The translations under genes were made by a program, and so were the position numbers. The notes beneath the pieces were generated by a model, which worked only from the letters and a program-made list of their open reading frames with translations, ran no database searches and was not told the origin of the DNA. A stretch of 62,370 nt of DNA. It comes from Nanobdellati archaeon. Lineage in GTDB: Archaea > EX4484-52 > GLR71. The stretch lies in assembly GCA_019429125.1 (NCBI GenBank), contig JAHYJO010000006.1, positions 1-62,370 on the forward strand, in the 5' to 3' direction. Below, one piece after another: positions 18,476 through 28,308 of this stretch. Each line of letters opens with the position of its first letter. Position 1 is the first letter of the stretch.

Positions 18476-20572
18476 GTGGATAAAAGAATAGTTTTAATGT
18501 TGATTTTCCTTATTTCTCTTAATTTTTTTTTAACATCTAATGTTTATGCCAACAATCCCCCAAACGCAACAATAGAAAACATCACAGGTGCAGAAAACAC
18601 GAACATAACCTTTACCCTACCAACAACAGATTCAGATGGAGACCCATTGACATACTCATCTGATAACCCCAACATAACATGGAACGGCACACACCTCTAC
18701 TACGAAACCGATTACGACACAGTCCTCCACCCAAACCTGACAAAAACAATAACCGTAAACATCACAGCAGATGACACACTACTAACATACACACAAGAAG
18801 TAAACATAACAATAATTGATGTCAACCGTGCACCTTATTTTGTTTTATATCCTATTAATTCAGAATGTAATATATCTCAAGGTATAACATATACTACCGA
18901 AGATGCAGCCATAAACTGGACAGATTGTAACGTCAGCATGGATAATGTAATATTCGACCCCGATGGTGATGAATTATCTTATTCATTTTATGATTGGGGA
19001 TTTAGTCCATCTCGACTTTCAGTGGAACCTGAGTGCAAACAATCAATCTCTTTATTTCCCGAACCAGCATGTGCTTGGCGTCATGATTCGGTAACAAACA
19101 TGTTCCAATATAAAATTGCTGAGAATTACTTAGGTAATTGTTATACTTACATAAATATAACTGATAGTTATGGTCTTGTATACAGTAATGAATCTACGTT
19201 TTACTGGCAGATAACAACGGGTAATGTTTCCACACAAGATGCACCAATATTGGCCAAACCTTTACCTGTAATAACTTTATTTGAAGACGAATACAATGAC
19301 ACCTGGAATCCAATAGGTTATTTTAATGAATATGATTGTGAATCTCTGTCCTACTCAATCCAAAATTCAACAAACATATTATCCGACAACATAACCTGGA
19401 ATTTCACATCACTAAATGAAAACTGGTTCGGCGAGGAAAATCTAACTTTAACAGCTACAGACAACATAGAAGACATAACAGTTAATCTAACAGTCCGAAT
19501 CCTGCCCGTAAATGATGCACCGATATTATATACACCTGTACCAAACACAACATTTGACGAAGACACAAAAACACAAATAGATTTCAGCAAATATTTCAGT
19601 GATGTAGACAACGAAACACTAACTTACACATTGACTGCAAACACAGAGATATCAATTGAGTCAGTCACAGAAAACTTAATCACCCTAACTTCAACACCCA
19701 ACTGGAACGGTCAAGAAACAATAACAATTCATGCAAGCGACGGACAATACGAAGTTACAGACACATTCAAAATAACAATAAATCCTGTAAATGACGCACC
19801 AACAATTGCCACAATAACTGCTATGTCTGTATATGAAAGAGACAAGATATCACTCACTCCGATAGCAATAGACATAGACAACGATCCATTGACATATTAC
19901 ACAAACAATTCCAACCTAATATGGAACACAACATCAGCATCATTTGACTGGACACCAACCTATAACCAATCCGGAAACTACACAGTAAATGTGACAGTCT
20001 CAGACGGAATCATAAATGATTCAACAATAACGACAATTGAGGTCATAGACAAATATCACAGGAATGATATATTATTAGAGCAGGGCTGGAACCTGATATC
20101 ATATCCTTACACATTAGACAACACATCAGTCACAGACATTATGTCTAGTATAACTTCAGACTACACAATCTGGGCATACAACTCATTGACTAAAATATGG
20201 TCAGAATACGATTCTAATAAAGAACCACATCTAAACAACCTAACAGATATAAGTAACAAAGAAAGTTTCTGGATAAACATATCATTTGACGAAAACCTAA
20301 CCGTAATAGGCACAAGACCTGAAAGCATAACGATAGATTTAAATCAAGGATGGAATCTGATTTCATATCCACTGGACACACAGAAACCGATAAACACGAC
20401 ATTATCGCAAATTGCGGGAAAATACACAATCCTTTGGGAGTTTAATGAAGATACTGGCTGGGACTTGTACAATCCTGATGAATCAAATGTGTCAACAATA
20501 GATTATTTTATACCAGGATCTGGATATTGGATAAATATGACTGAATCCAAAACACTTATCTTCTCTTATTGA
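18476..20572 (+). CDS. Secreted protein with cadherin-like (tandem-95) repeats and C-terminal GWNLISYP repeats
   Basis: 698 residues. A signal peptide (MDKRIVLMLIFLISLNFFL, cleavage likely near VYA) is followed by beta modules of the Ca-binding cadherin-like/VCBS sort, with DSDGDPLTY, DPDGDELSY, DVDNETLTY and linkers such as VNDAPIL and VNDAPTI. The C-terminal 165 residues hold two copies of a separate unit beginning with QGWNLISYP and ending in S.FWINIS or SGYWINMTES. No membrane anchor follows, so the protein is probably released or bound to the envelope. The start is GTG, supported by AAGGTG upstream; the overlapping ATG is in another frame. It lies between two giant anchored proteins and is probably a partner in the same surface layer or adhesion apparatus. 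Confidence 0.8.
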   Translation: MDKRIVLMLIFLISLNFFLTSNVYANNPPNATIENITGAENTNITFTLPTTDSDGDPLTYSSDNPNITWNGTHLYYETDYDTVLHPNLTKTITVNITADDTLLTYTQEVNITIIDVNRAPYFVLYPINSECNISQGITYTTEDAAINWTDCNVSMDNVIFDPDGDELSYSFYDWGFSPSRLSVEPECKQSISLFPEPACAWRHDSVTNMFQYKIAENYLGNCYTYINITDSYGLVYSNESTFYWQITTGNVSTQDAPILAKPLPVITLFEDEYNDTWNPIGYFNEYDCESLSYSIQNSTNILSDNITWNFTSLNENWFGEENLTLTATDNIEDITVNLTVRILPVNDAPILYTPVPNTTFDEDTKTQIDFSKYFSDVDNETLTYTLTANTEISIESVTENLITLTSTPNWNGQETITIHASDGQYEVTDTFKITINPVNDAPTIATITAMSVYERDKISLTPIAIDIDNDPLTYYTNNSNLIWNTTSASFDWTPTYNQSGNYTVNVTVSDGIINDSTITTIEVIDKYHRNDILLEQGWNLISYPYTLDNTSVTDIMSSITSDYTIWAYNSLTKIWSEYDSNKEPHLNNLTDISNKESFWINISFDENLTVIGTRPESITIDLNQGWNLISYPLDTQKPINTTLSQIAGKYTILWEFNEDTGWDLYNPDESNVSTIDYFIPGSGYWINMTESKTLIFSY

Positions 20573-20583
20573 ATAAAAAATAA

Positions 20584-20751
20584 GGCATAGTTCATTTTTT
20601 GAGTGATTTCAAACAAAATGTAGTTAATTAAATACCTTCATTTATTTTGTAATTCGACGTGAAATGTGTATATTAAATAGTTCTCTGCAAAAGTTTATAA
20701 ACAAACAATATTTAAAAAATATTCAAAATCACTCACTTTTTGAACAGTGCC
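20584..20751. mobile_element. MITE-like element, IS6-type ends, 8-bp target duplication
   Basis: A 168-bp non-coding element with imperfect inverted ends of about 26 bp. The left end reads GGCATAGTTCA and the right end, read inward, GGCACTGTTCA; both continue into GAGTGATTT after a variable hexamer. The element is flanked by AAAAATAA at 20576-20583 and at 20752-20759, a perfect 8-bp direct repeat. GGCACTGTT-type termini and 8-bp duplications are typical of IS6-family elements. There is no room for a transposase, so this would be a non-autonomous derivative. Caution: the flank is A-rich, which makes a chance 8-bp match easier. Confidence 0.6.
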
Positions 20752-20804
20752 AAAAATAAATAATCTATATATGAGACCTCTGCACAAATATATATCTGGT
20801 TAAG

Positions 20805-23800
20805 ATGTCTAGGTCTGTATTATTGTTTGCATTAAGCATAGTATTATCATTGTCGTTTGTTCTATATAGTCCTACAATAAGTCCTGTAATCGAAGCTACA
20901 AGTCCTAATCTTACAGTCAAAACCTATACAGGTCTGCCTTATATGAACATAAATCAAAGTGATAGGTTTCATGTGGCTTTTAGCACATCTTATATTTCCA
21001 ATAAAAATGTAACTATCTATATCTCACCAAATAACCAAACATCAACAAATAATAAACCCTATTTTTTCATAGATAATAATAGTATTGATGAGTCTTGTCA
21101 CAATTGTGACAATTGCTGGTTAAATTCAAAAACCATAAATTATTTAGATGGTAATGAATCACTCTCTGTAGTGAATATAACTTATACTCTAAATAATCCA
21201 AGCATAGGTACAGTCGTCAACATCTACTTCGATGCAACCCCTATAAACCCTCAGGCAATCCTCTACACCAACTGGACCGGACGAATAGACACCGACACCT
21301 ATTCGACTCAGAACCCATTCACAATCAGACCCCCATACCTCACAATTAATGATTTATATGCCCAATCAAGAACAGTCTACCTTGGAGATAATCTGACTCT
21401 TGCAGGATTTATGATAAACAATTCAGACAGCCCAGATTACACAGGTGACGCCTACAACATCACCGCAACAGCAGATAACACAACAACTAGTCTTGAAATC
21501 ATTTCAAACAAGACAATAGATGTAACAGATATATTACATCCTGCTGAAAATCAATTTATTCCTCCCTCTAATTGGACAATCAACGCAAAATCCTTAGGCC
21601 AATCAAACATTTCAATCACTGCAAAAGACCAGACAGGAGCCTACAATGACACAATAAATGTAACAATAAACGTAGTCAACCTGACAGTCACTCCCGGAAT
21701 ACTTGAAGAGAATCCAATACAGGGAGAACCAATCACAATAATCGCAAACATAACAGACAACGCATCTAAACTTTTTCCACCCGATATTGATTTGACCTAT
21801 GCAAACCTGACTTATCTCGCTTTAAATGAGACTTCTGGTAATTTAGAGTTATACGAATCTCAAGCATGTCTGACCGAATCTTTTGAATTAAACGAGACTT
21901 TAAGCGGGACAGACTACACAGTCTTGACCTGCAAGGTTTATATTCCAGAAAGGTCCGGGCTATATAACCTTACCATATCTGTTACTGATCAATATTTTAG
22001 TTATAATGGGACTGAAACAATACTCAAATCAAAGACAACAACCAATACCTCAAACTTCACAGTATCTTTCGGAAAGCTGAACCTGACAAAGACATTTGCG
22101 ATGATGCTTGCAGTAAATGAAACATTTGACAACCCACAAGGTTTTTGGCAATATGGTGAGGATAAAAACCCATTGTGGCAAATTGATTCAGGTATTATGA
22201 TGTATTTAAATTCTCCTAATAGTTCATCTAATGTCTTAAATCTCATAGATGCTCTTCCAGAAAGTACTGATAATTATATTGAGGTCAATATTTATATTCC
22301 TCCTAATTATAATCCACAAATTAATACACCTGTTGGAATAGTCTTTAGAAACACTTTAGATAAATATTATACATTTGGATTTAATGGTGTTATCGAGGGT
22401 GATAATTACAGTTTTACAATTATTAAATATGAAACCAAGGGTACTGTATTGAAATCACAAATAATAACTTCGGGTAATTATTATAATCCTAATTTTATAG
22501 GTAACATTTCTAAATACTCTATATATATTATTGGAAATGAATTCATAGGCTTTATAAATGATCTGGAAGTAGTAAGGGGTGTTGATGAAGATCCAATTGA
22601 ATATGGAAAAGTTGGTATTTATTCATCATATATTAATTTTTTTGACAATTTCAAAGTCTACAACATCCTTGACCCTAAAGATGCTCTTCTTCTGAACCAG
22701 ACATTCAAGATACAATCATTTGCAGAAGTTGAAGATGGTGACCTCTGGGGTCCGACAAATTACACAATTTCAAAAAGCAATTCAAAGATATCAAACCAGT
22801 CTGCCATGGGCTTTCAGAATGCATCAAATTTAACATTGGGTTCCTGGCAGATAATTAACTGGGGTGAATTTGATACAGATATTTTAGGTTACACAAATTT
22901 TACAATAGAGATCACCTCCTCAAAAGGCACAACGGCCACACAACATATAAACACGACAATAGTGCCCTTGATTGCATACATAGGTGAATCTGTAATCAAT
23001 TACAGCCATCCTAATATAAATTACATCAATGTCACCGGTTTCGGCCCCTCACTAAATGGCCCAAATGGCATGTTTTCGGTCTCAATAAAACCAGAATATT
23101 CAGAAACAGAATATACAGTAACAAATTTCACGTTTGATTCTACACTTTCAGACATAACAAACAATAATTATGTATATAGCAACAATTATACTTCCACTTA
23201 TCTGTCCGGAAACTACGACCTTGACATATCAATGAGAAACCAATACAATAAAAACATCTCAAACACGACAGAATCATTCTTTGTCAATTATGGGTATTTG
23301 AGTATTATAATACTTGCAAATCCTGGAGCAATTACATGGGGTGATTCGGCAATGCAATCAGTTGATGTATATGCATATGGTGGTGATGTAAGGAACATTA
23401 CATTAAATATGACCTCTTTGACACCGAATTATCTTGATTTATATCTTGGTGAAATATCTAATCGGACTGAAATGGCGATTTTGAATAATCAATTTAAAAC
23501 CTATACCTGGAATATTTCAGCAGCATATTCAGCAGGTTATGCAAACCTATCTGTTTCGGGGAATGCGACCTATGGCGGTAATGATACAACAAATAAATAC
23601 AATATAAATATAACTAGTGGTGTGGATACCGAAGCACCAAAAATATTAAATGTTTCATTAAAATACGACATTGTCAATCTCAAAGAAAATATGACAATTT
23701 ATGCAAAGATAACTGATGATTATGGTGTGCATACTGCAGTTACACAAATTTTCTATCCAAATCTATCTGGTTATTCAGAAAACTATACAATGACTTTTGA

Positions 23801-25973
23801 TTCTACTATAGACCTGTATTATTTCACATTCACAAACACGACAATATTGACAAATGACACAGAATCATATAATATACAGATATATGCAAATGACTCTAAA
23901 TCTCTTTTGAACGCATCAGACAACAGCACAACTTTTAACACGACAAACTACTATCATATAGACCCTAATGCATTGAACTATAACCTATTCAATTTAGGCG
24001 AATCAATGATTGCAACAATTCCAGTCCACACAATAAATAATAACACCATTACAGATTTCAATTTAACTCTTATGCTAAAAAAGTCAGGTGCTGAAAATGC
24101 CACAGTTCTTCTCCCAAACAACAAGACAGATTCTTACACTTATTACATCAATGCGTCAGACCCTACAGGACTTTACACCCTTGATATGAATGTCTCAAAA
24201 GACGGAAACACAGCAAACTTTTCTGGAAATTTCACAGTAAGCAATGTTTACACTCCTAACTTTATACAACCTACATCAAACTACCAGACTCAGCAACCAC
24301 AAGCAAATCTTTATGATTTTGCAAGTCCTTTAATAGAGGTATTTAATGCGCGAGGTGAGCTGGTACAGTCTTGGGGTGTCAATGTCTGGATAACTTGTGC
24401 GCAACCATCAAATATCTCTTTATTTATTAATGGGATTTGGCAACATTATGTAGATTCAGGCACCACAGCATGTCAGATGCCATCTTTTGAAGGACCTTTT
24501 GACATCTTAGCATTCGTACACGACACCTACAACAATTCCGGGACATCAAGCCTACAGATGAACGTGCAAGCATATGGTAGTCCTCCTCCTAGTACAGGTG
24601 GCAGCATATCACCAGGTAGTTCATTTCCTCCTTACACACCTGATTTCATACCTTACTCAAACATCTCAAATTACTCGTCCTACAACGAAAATCTAAATAT
24701 TTTTTCTTTTGAGTTAGGTATGCGCGACATAAACATGTTTCAGGGTGAAAATAGAGAGATTACAATAAATCTTAACAATGTGGGTCGTGATGACCTAAAC
24801 CTTTCTGCATCATACGAATCCAGATGCTGTTCTATTGACTTGAACGAGACCTATTTTGTAAAATCAGGTAACAATCTCGCAATATCTTTGGTAGTATCAT
24901 CAATGCTATCTGAAGAGCCCGGCACATATATTATGAAAATAAAGATTTCAAACGGTGATAAACTACAAGAACAGAATCTAAATATCCGATTAGACAAAAA
25001 TCAATTAATCAGTGATTTTGAATACATTAAAAATGATTTTAAGAGAATTAAGAACATTTTAATTGATTTGAATAGATTCGGAATTGATGTAGGACCTTAT
25101 ATGGAATTATTTGGATATTCAGAAACACTTATGTTAGCAACACAACAATCAATAATGTCAAATGATCTACAATCTTTTGACGCTCAGATTGTACAATTAT
25201 CTGCGTTATTAAATTCTCTAAATATGAATCTGACCGAAAAAGAAAATATAATATGGGTTATCAAGAACAGATATAACCTCGCAGGTCTTTTAATATCATT
25301 AATCCTATTTGTGTTTGCTCTTAAATATTATTTATTCCCTTTAATATTATTGAGCATTGAATATAAACAGTTAAAATCAAAAGAGTTCAACCTTGCAGCT
25401 GAAGAGAAATCAACCGAAAAGGAATATTTTACTCGTGTAATTGATAAGTCTACATTCAACAACATATTGACTAAAAAGCATGAACAATTGACAAATATAA
25501 GGACTCGTATGGTTCATATCCGAAAATCAATAAAACTATTGATGCATGGTCATAATGTCCCTATAGAATATTTAAATGAAACGCATAATACTGGAAAAAA
25601 ATCAAAAAATAAGTCAAAATCTATATTTGGTGCGAAACCAATAAAACTTAAGTCATTTATGGGTTTTACCAATCCTTTATCGTATCTGTCTCTCCGAAAA
25701 GAAGAAACATCCCCTACCTCAAATCAAAAAACACGTACACCCATAAATTTAGCTGAAAAGACACCTATGTATCCCAAAGGACAGAATTTTTCATCATCTC
25801 AGACTTCAACCCCTGTTATGTCTAAGACTGGAAAAAAATTATCAAAGATTGGGAAAAACAAGAATCTAGGTGATGAAATGCGCGAGATATATGGTGGCAA
25901 TCTGAAGAAAGAAGAATCAAAAGAATCATTCAATGACATAAAGAAAAAGATAAACAATATATTTGATGATTGA
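20805..25973 (+). CDS. Large membrane-anchored surface protein, paralogue of the 2857-aa protein
   Basis: 1722 residues. An N-terminal signal segment (LLFALSIVLSLSFVLY) is followed by about 1350 residues of Asn/Thr-rich beta modules with dense N-glycosylation sequons. A laminin-G/concanavalin-like stretch is possible around residues 430-620 (NETFDNPQGFWQYG, YTFGFNGVIEG, FFDNFKVYNI). A Pro/Gly/Ser linker with PPPSTGGSISPGSS near 1265 leads to the part shared with the 2857-aa protein: a CC-containing domain, helical stalk, membrane segment (about 1488-1510) and tail with EKEYFTRVIDKSTFNNI. The tail then becomes basic and Ser-rich, ending in a helix. The KaiC-like ATPase gene begins 54 bases after its stop. 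Confidence 0.85.
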   Translation: MSRSVLLFALSIVLSLSFVLYSPTISPVIEATSPNLTVKTYTGLPYMNINQSDRFHVAFSTSYISNKNVTIYISPNNQTSTNNKPYFFIDNNSIDESCHNCDNCWLNSKTINYLDGNESLSVVNITYTLNNPSIGTVVNIYFDATPINPQAILYTNWTGRIDTDTYSTQNPFTIRPPYLTINDLYAQSRTVYLGDNLTLAGFMINNSDSPDYTGDAYNITATADNTTTSLEIISNKTIDVTDILHPAENQFIPPSNWTINAKSLGQSNISITAKDQTGAYNDTINVTINVVNLTVTPGILEENPIQGEPITIIANITDNASKLFPPDIDLTYANLTYLALNETSGNLELYESQACLTESFELNETLSGTDYTVLTCKVYIPERSGLYNLTISVTDQYFSYNGTETILKSKTTTNTSNFTVSFGKLNLTKTFAMMLAVNETFDNPQGFWQYGEDKNPLWQIDSGIMMYLNSPNSSSNVLNLIDALPESTDNYIEVNIYIPPNYNPQINTPVGIVFRNTLDKYYTFGFNGVIEGDNYSFTIIKYETKGTVLKSQIITSGNYYNPNFIGNISKYSIYIIGNEFIGFINDLEVVRGVDEDPIEYGKVGIYSSYINFFDNFKVYNILDPKDALLLNQTFKIQSFAEVEDGDLWGPTNYTISKSNSKISNQSAMGFQNASNLTLGSWQIINWGEFDTDILGYTNFTIEITSSKGTTATQHINTTIVPLIAYIGESVINYSHPNINYINVTGFGPSLNGPNGMFSVSIKPEYSETEYTVTNFTFDSTLSDITNNNYVYSNNYTSTYLSGNYDLDISMRNQYNKNISNTTESFFVNYGYLSIIILANPGAITWGDSAMQSVDVYAYGGDVRNITLNMTSLTPNYLDLYLGEISNRTEMAILNNQFKTYTWNISAAYSAGYANLSVSGNATYGGNDTTNKYNINITSGVDTEAPKILNVSLKYDIVNLKENMTIYAKITDDYGVHTAVTQIFYPNLSGYSENYTMTFDSTIDLYYFTFTNTTILTNDTESYNIQIYANDSKSLLNASDNSTTFNTTNYYHIDPNALNYNLFNLGESMIATIPVHTINNNTITDFNLTLMLKKSGAENATVLLPNNKTDSYTYYINASDPTGLYTLDMNVSKDGNTANFSGNFTVSNVYTPNFIQPTSNYQTQQPQANLYDFASPLIEVFNARGELVQSWGVNVWITCAQPSNISLFINGIWQHYVDSGTTACQMPSFEGPFDILAFVHDTYNNSGTSSLQMNVQAYGSPPPSTGGSISPGSSFPPYTPDFIPYSNISNYSSYNENLNIFSFELGMRDINMFQGENREITINLNNVGRDDLNLSASYESRCCSIDLNETYFVKSGNNLAISLVVSSMLSEEPGTYIMKIKISNGDKLQEQNLNIRLDKNQLISDFEYIKNDFKRIKNILIDLNRFGIDVGPYMELFGYSETLMLATQQSIMSNDLQSFDAQIVQLSALLNSLNMNLTEKENIIWVIKNRYNLAGLLISLILFVFALKYYLFPLILLSIEYKQLKSKEFNLAAEEKSTEKEYFTRVIDKSTFNNILTKKHEQLTNIRTRMVHIRKSIKLLMHGHNVPIEYLNETHNTGKKSKNKSKSIFGAKPIKLKSFMGFTNPLSYLSLRKEETSPTSNQKTRTPINLAEKTPMYPKGQNFSSSQTSTPVMSKTGKKLSKIGKNKNLGDEMREIYGGNLKKEESKESFNDIKKKINNIFDD

Positions 25974-26027
25974 TTAATTAATTATAAATATTACATTTAC
26001 AAAAGAATACATAAGGGTGCAAAAGAT

Positions 26028-26750
26028 ATGGAAAGAGTCTCGACAGGAATAACAGGTTTTGATGACAAGCTTGAAGGTGGTTATGTGCCAGGTTCAGTTA
26101 TCTTAATCGCAGGAAAAGCAGGAACATGTAAAACTACAGTTTCAGCAAGTTTTATTTATGATGGTGTGCAAAAAAATGAACCAGGGGTATATATAACAAC
26201 TGAAGAGATGGAAAACGAGATAAAGGCAGATCTTATGTCTGTCTTTGGTTGGGATTTTGTAGCTCTTGAACAAAGAGGTATCTTGAATTTCATGTCAATC
26301 AAACCGATATACCCAGACAAAGTCTTAGGTGACTCTGACCTTGCAAAGATAAGCAAGTTCTATACTTATGACATATCAAAAAAGATAATTGCAGCAGTAC
26401 GGGCTGTGGGCGCAAAACGTCTGGTCATAGATTCAATATCTATCTTTGAGATGTTCATAAAAGACAAATATCTGGCAAAGATATCCCTTATGACACTTCT
26501 TGAAGAGTTAAGGAAGACCGGTGTCACAACAATTATAACCGGTGAGATTCCGGAATCAAGTGATGGCTTAAGTCGAAATGAGATTGTAGAATATCTTGCA
26601 GACGGTGTTATAAAACTGGAATTTGTGCCTGTGTCAGAAGATTACAAAAGAACAATAACTATCCGAAAGATGCGAAGGACAAACCATTCAAGTGACATAC
26701 ATCCGTTCGAATTCAATAATACTGGTTTGAGCATTGTAGAAGTCAGATAG
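26028..26750 (+). CDS. KaiC/RadA-like RecA-superfamily ATPase
   Basis: 240 residues. The N-terminus STGITGFDDKLEGGYVPGS is the classical start of archaeal KaiC-domain proteins. The Walker A loop at residues 29-37 reads GKAGTCKTT, with Cys where Gly is canonical just before the Lys. The rest is regular: VYITTEE with the catalytic-type Glu pair near 57-60, Walker B RLVIDSISIF, and late strands TTIITGE, ADGVIKLEF and TITIRKMRRTNH. Single-domain members act as signalling or assembly ATPases (for example beside archaellum or gas-vesicle genes), but their targets are mostly unknown. Preceded by AAGGGTG. Its position directly after a surface protein with a conserved cytoplasmic tail suggests that it may act on that tail; this is inference. 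Confidence 0.85.
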   Translation: MERVSTGITGFDDKLEGGYVPGSVILIAGKAGTCKTTVSASFIYDGVQKNEPGVYITTEEMENEIKADLMSVFGWDFVALEQRGILNFMSIKPIYPDKVLGDSDLAKISKFYTYDISKKIIAAVRAVGAKRLVIDSISIFEMFIKDKYLAKISLMTLLEELRKTGVTTIITGEIPESSDGLSRNEIVEYLADGVIKLEFVPVSEDYKRTITIRKMRRTNHSSDIHPFEFNNTGLSIVEVR

Positions 26751-26764
26751 ATACGTAGTGTGTC

Positions 26765-27187
26765 TCAAAATCCAACCGTTGAATTAGTATATTTCTTTGT
26801 TGTGTATGTTGTCGTATACATCTCTTTTTCTTTTATTTCTATTATTCTTGTGAGGTCATCTTTTCGTATTTTTAGTTCTTTATATGCATCTTCACAAGCT
26901 CGCAAAGTATGTTTTACTGTCATCTCAGCATTTTTTTTATTTCCATATCCAGAATTATATGCGCCCTTACTAATTTGTATAAGCAAAACATTTCTTTTTT
27001 TTATATTTTCAACCATATCTTTTTCAAGCGTATCATACAAAGTCTTAGCAGTTCCATACTTCATACTCTCAGAAATAGTCTTGCCTTTATACTCCAATCT
27101 TTCATCTTTTTTATTCAAACTGCCAAAAGACATCATCACCACAGATGATGCAACAGCCATAGCGCCCATAAACAGTATTATACTCAT
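26765..27187 (-). CDS. N-anchored helical protein, copy 1
   Basis: About 140 residues starting MSIILFMGAMAVASSVVMMSFG, a membrane anchor with no positive charges before it, followed by a charged helical domain (ERLEYKGKTISESMKYG, TLEKDMVENIKKR, LRACEDAYKELKIRKDDL). The anchor is almost identical, in DNA as well as protein, to that of the gene at 27707-28285, so they are duplicates or were homogenised. ATG at 27187 is preferred over an upstream TTG. It is convergent with the KaiC-like gene (stops 14 bases apart). Function unknown. Confidence 0.6.
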   Translation of the reverse strand: MSIILFMGAMAVASSVVMMSFGSLNKKDERLEYKGKTISESMKYGTAKTLYDTLEKDMVENIKKRNVLLIQISKGAYNSGYGNKKNAEMTVKHTLRACEDAYKELKIRKDDLTRIIEIKEKEMYTTTYTTKKYTNSTVGF

Positions 27188-27706
27188 AATAACCAATTAA
27201 TTTTTTTACGTTTTAACCTAAATTTGACAGTTTTAAAACTATTTCATTCTGAAAACCTATTTGACAGTTGGCAATTATTGAGCATTTTTGCTTGAGTTAA
27301 TCATGACATTTCTTTATTTTTTACTAAAATATACTAATTTTGGGATAAAAATAAGACTAAATATCTTTTTTTTCATAATTTTTCTAAATTTTAGCCCAAC
27401 TGTCAAATTCATTTGGCTAATTTTTGTGAATTTTCTTAATTTTTATTAAAGATTAAATCTGAATTTTGATATAGATCAAACAATAATATAATATTTTGAC
27501 TTTGACATACAAACTGTCAAATAAAGTATTAAAAAATGTGTGAAAAAACGTAATAAACGCAATCAATTAACATACTAATATCTGTCAAATTCTGGTTTTG
27601 AAAAAACGCTAAAAAATAAAAAGGTCATAAATGTCAAAGTTGGGTTTTAAATATTTTAGTTATCCGTTTCAATATGTGGTCTCAAATCTATATTATTTGT
27701 ATTTGT
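27188..27706. other. Very AT-rich intergenic region with repeated TTTGACAG motifs
   Basis: About 510 bases without a gene. TTTGACAGTT occurs at 27223-27232 and 27260-27269, and its complement AACTGTCAAA at 27398-27407 and 27512-27521. Shorter copies lie at 27582-27589 (CTGTCAAA) and 27632-27638 (TGTCAAA), with another TTTGACA at 27501-27507. The first two point one way and the later ones the other. The base composition is extreme, with long A and T runs. This could be a binding array for a regulator of the flanking paralogues, a replication-origin-like unwinding region, or an old mobile element. Confidence 0.5.
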
Positions 27707-28285
27707 TTACTTTTCTGATACTTCAAATTCTTTTTTTAGATAATTAAGTTGTTTTAAATATTCAGAGATTACATGTAGTTTATAATGTGCATCATTACTT
27801 TTGCGTCTCTGCGGACTCAATTCCTTCATTCTTTCTTTAAAATCTTGATCTATTTTATCTGGGTCAGATTCAGTTTGTGCATATAGTTCATGTTTCTCAA
27901 ACATCTGTTCATTCAACAGATTGTATTGTGCTATTTCTTCTTCAAGAGCTTTGGAATCCTTAAGTGCACTATTATACGCAGATTTTATCTTTTCATATGA
28001 CATATCTTTTGCAACTGTATATTTATCATTCAAAGCTTGTACTTCTGATTCTGTAGCTATTTTATCTTTGTTTTCATTATAATCCATCAATCCTGTCGAA
28101 CTAAGGTTTAAAGGATTATTCATATCAAAATTTATTGGTTTTTCGTTACCTAAAATAGTCTTAATCCATTTTAAATATCCTCCTTTAAGGGTATTTCCAC
28201 CAATATCATTATTTGCATATCCCAAAGACATCATCACCACAGATGATGCAACAGCCATAGCTCCCATAAACAGTATTATACTCAT
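27707..28285 (-). CDS. N-anchored helical protein, copy 2
   Basis: About 192 residues with the same anchor as its neighbour, MSIILFMGAMAVASSVVMMSLG, then a different, mainly helical hydrophilic domain (KIKSAYNSALKDSKALEEE, KMDLQ-poor but Glu/Lys rich, ending HVISEYLKQLNYLKKEFEV). The first 67 or so bases of the two genes are nearly identical while the remainder differs, so the secreted or exposed part has been swapped or has diverged behind a constant leader. ATG at 28285 is preferred to a TTG at 28294. It is followed by the AT-rich motif region. Function unknown. Confidence 0.6.
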   Translation of the reverse strand: MSIILFMGAMAVASSVVMMSLGYANNDIGGNTLKGGYLKWIKTILGNEKPINFDMNNPLNLSSTGLMDYNENKDKIATESEVQALNDKYTVAKDMSYEKIKSAYNSALKDSKALEEEIAQYNLLNEQMFEKHELYAQTESDPDKIDQDFKERMKELSPQRRKSNDAHYKLHVISEYLKQLNYLKKEFEVSEK

Positions 28286-28308
28286 AATAATCAACCAACC
28301 AATCTAAA

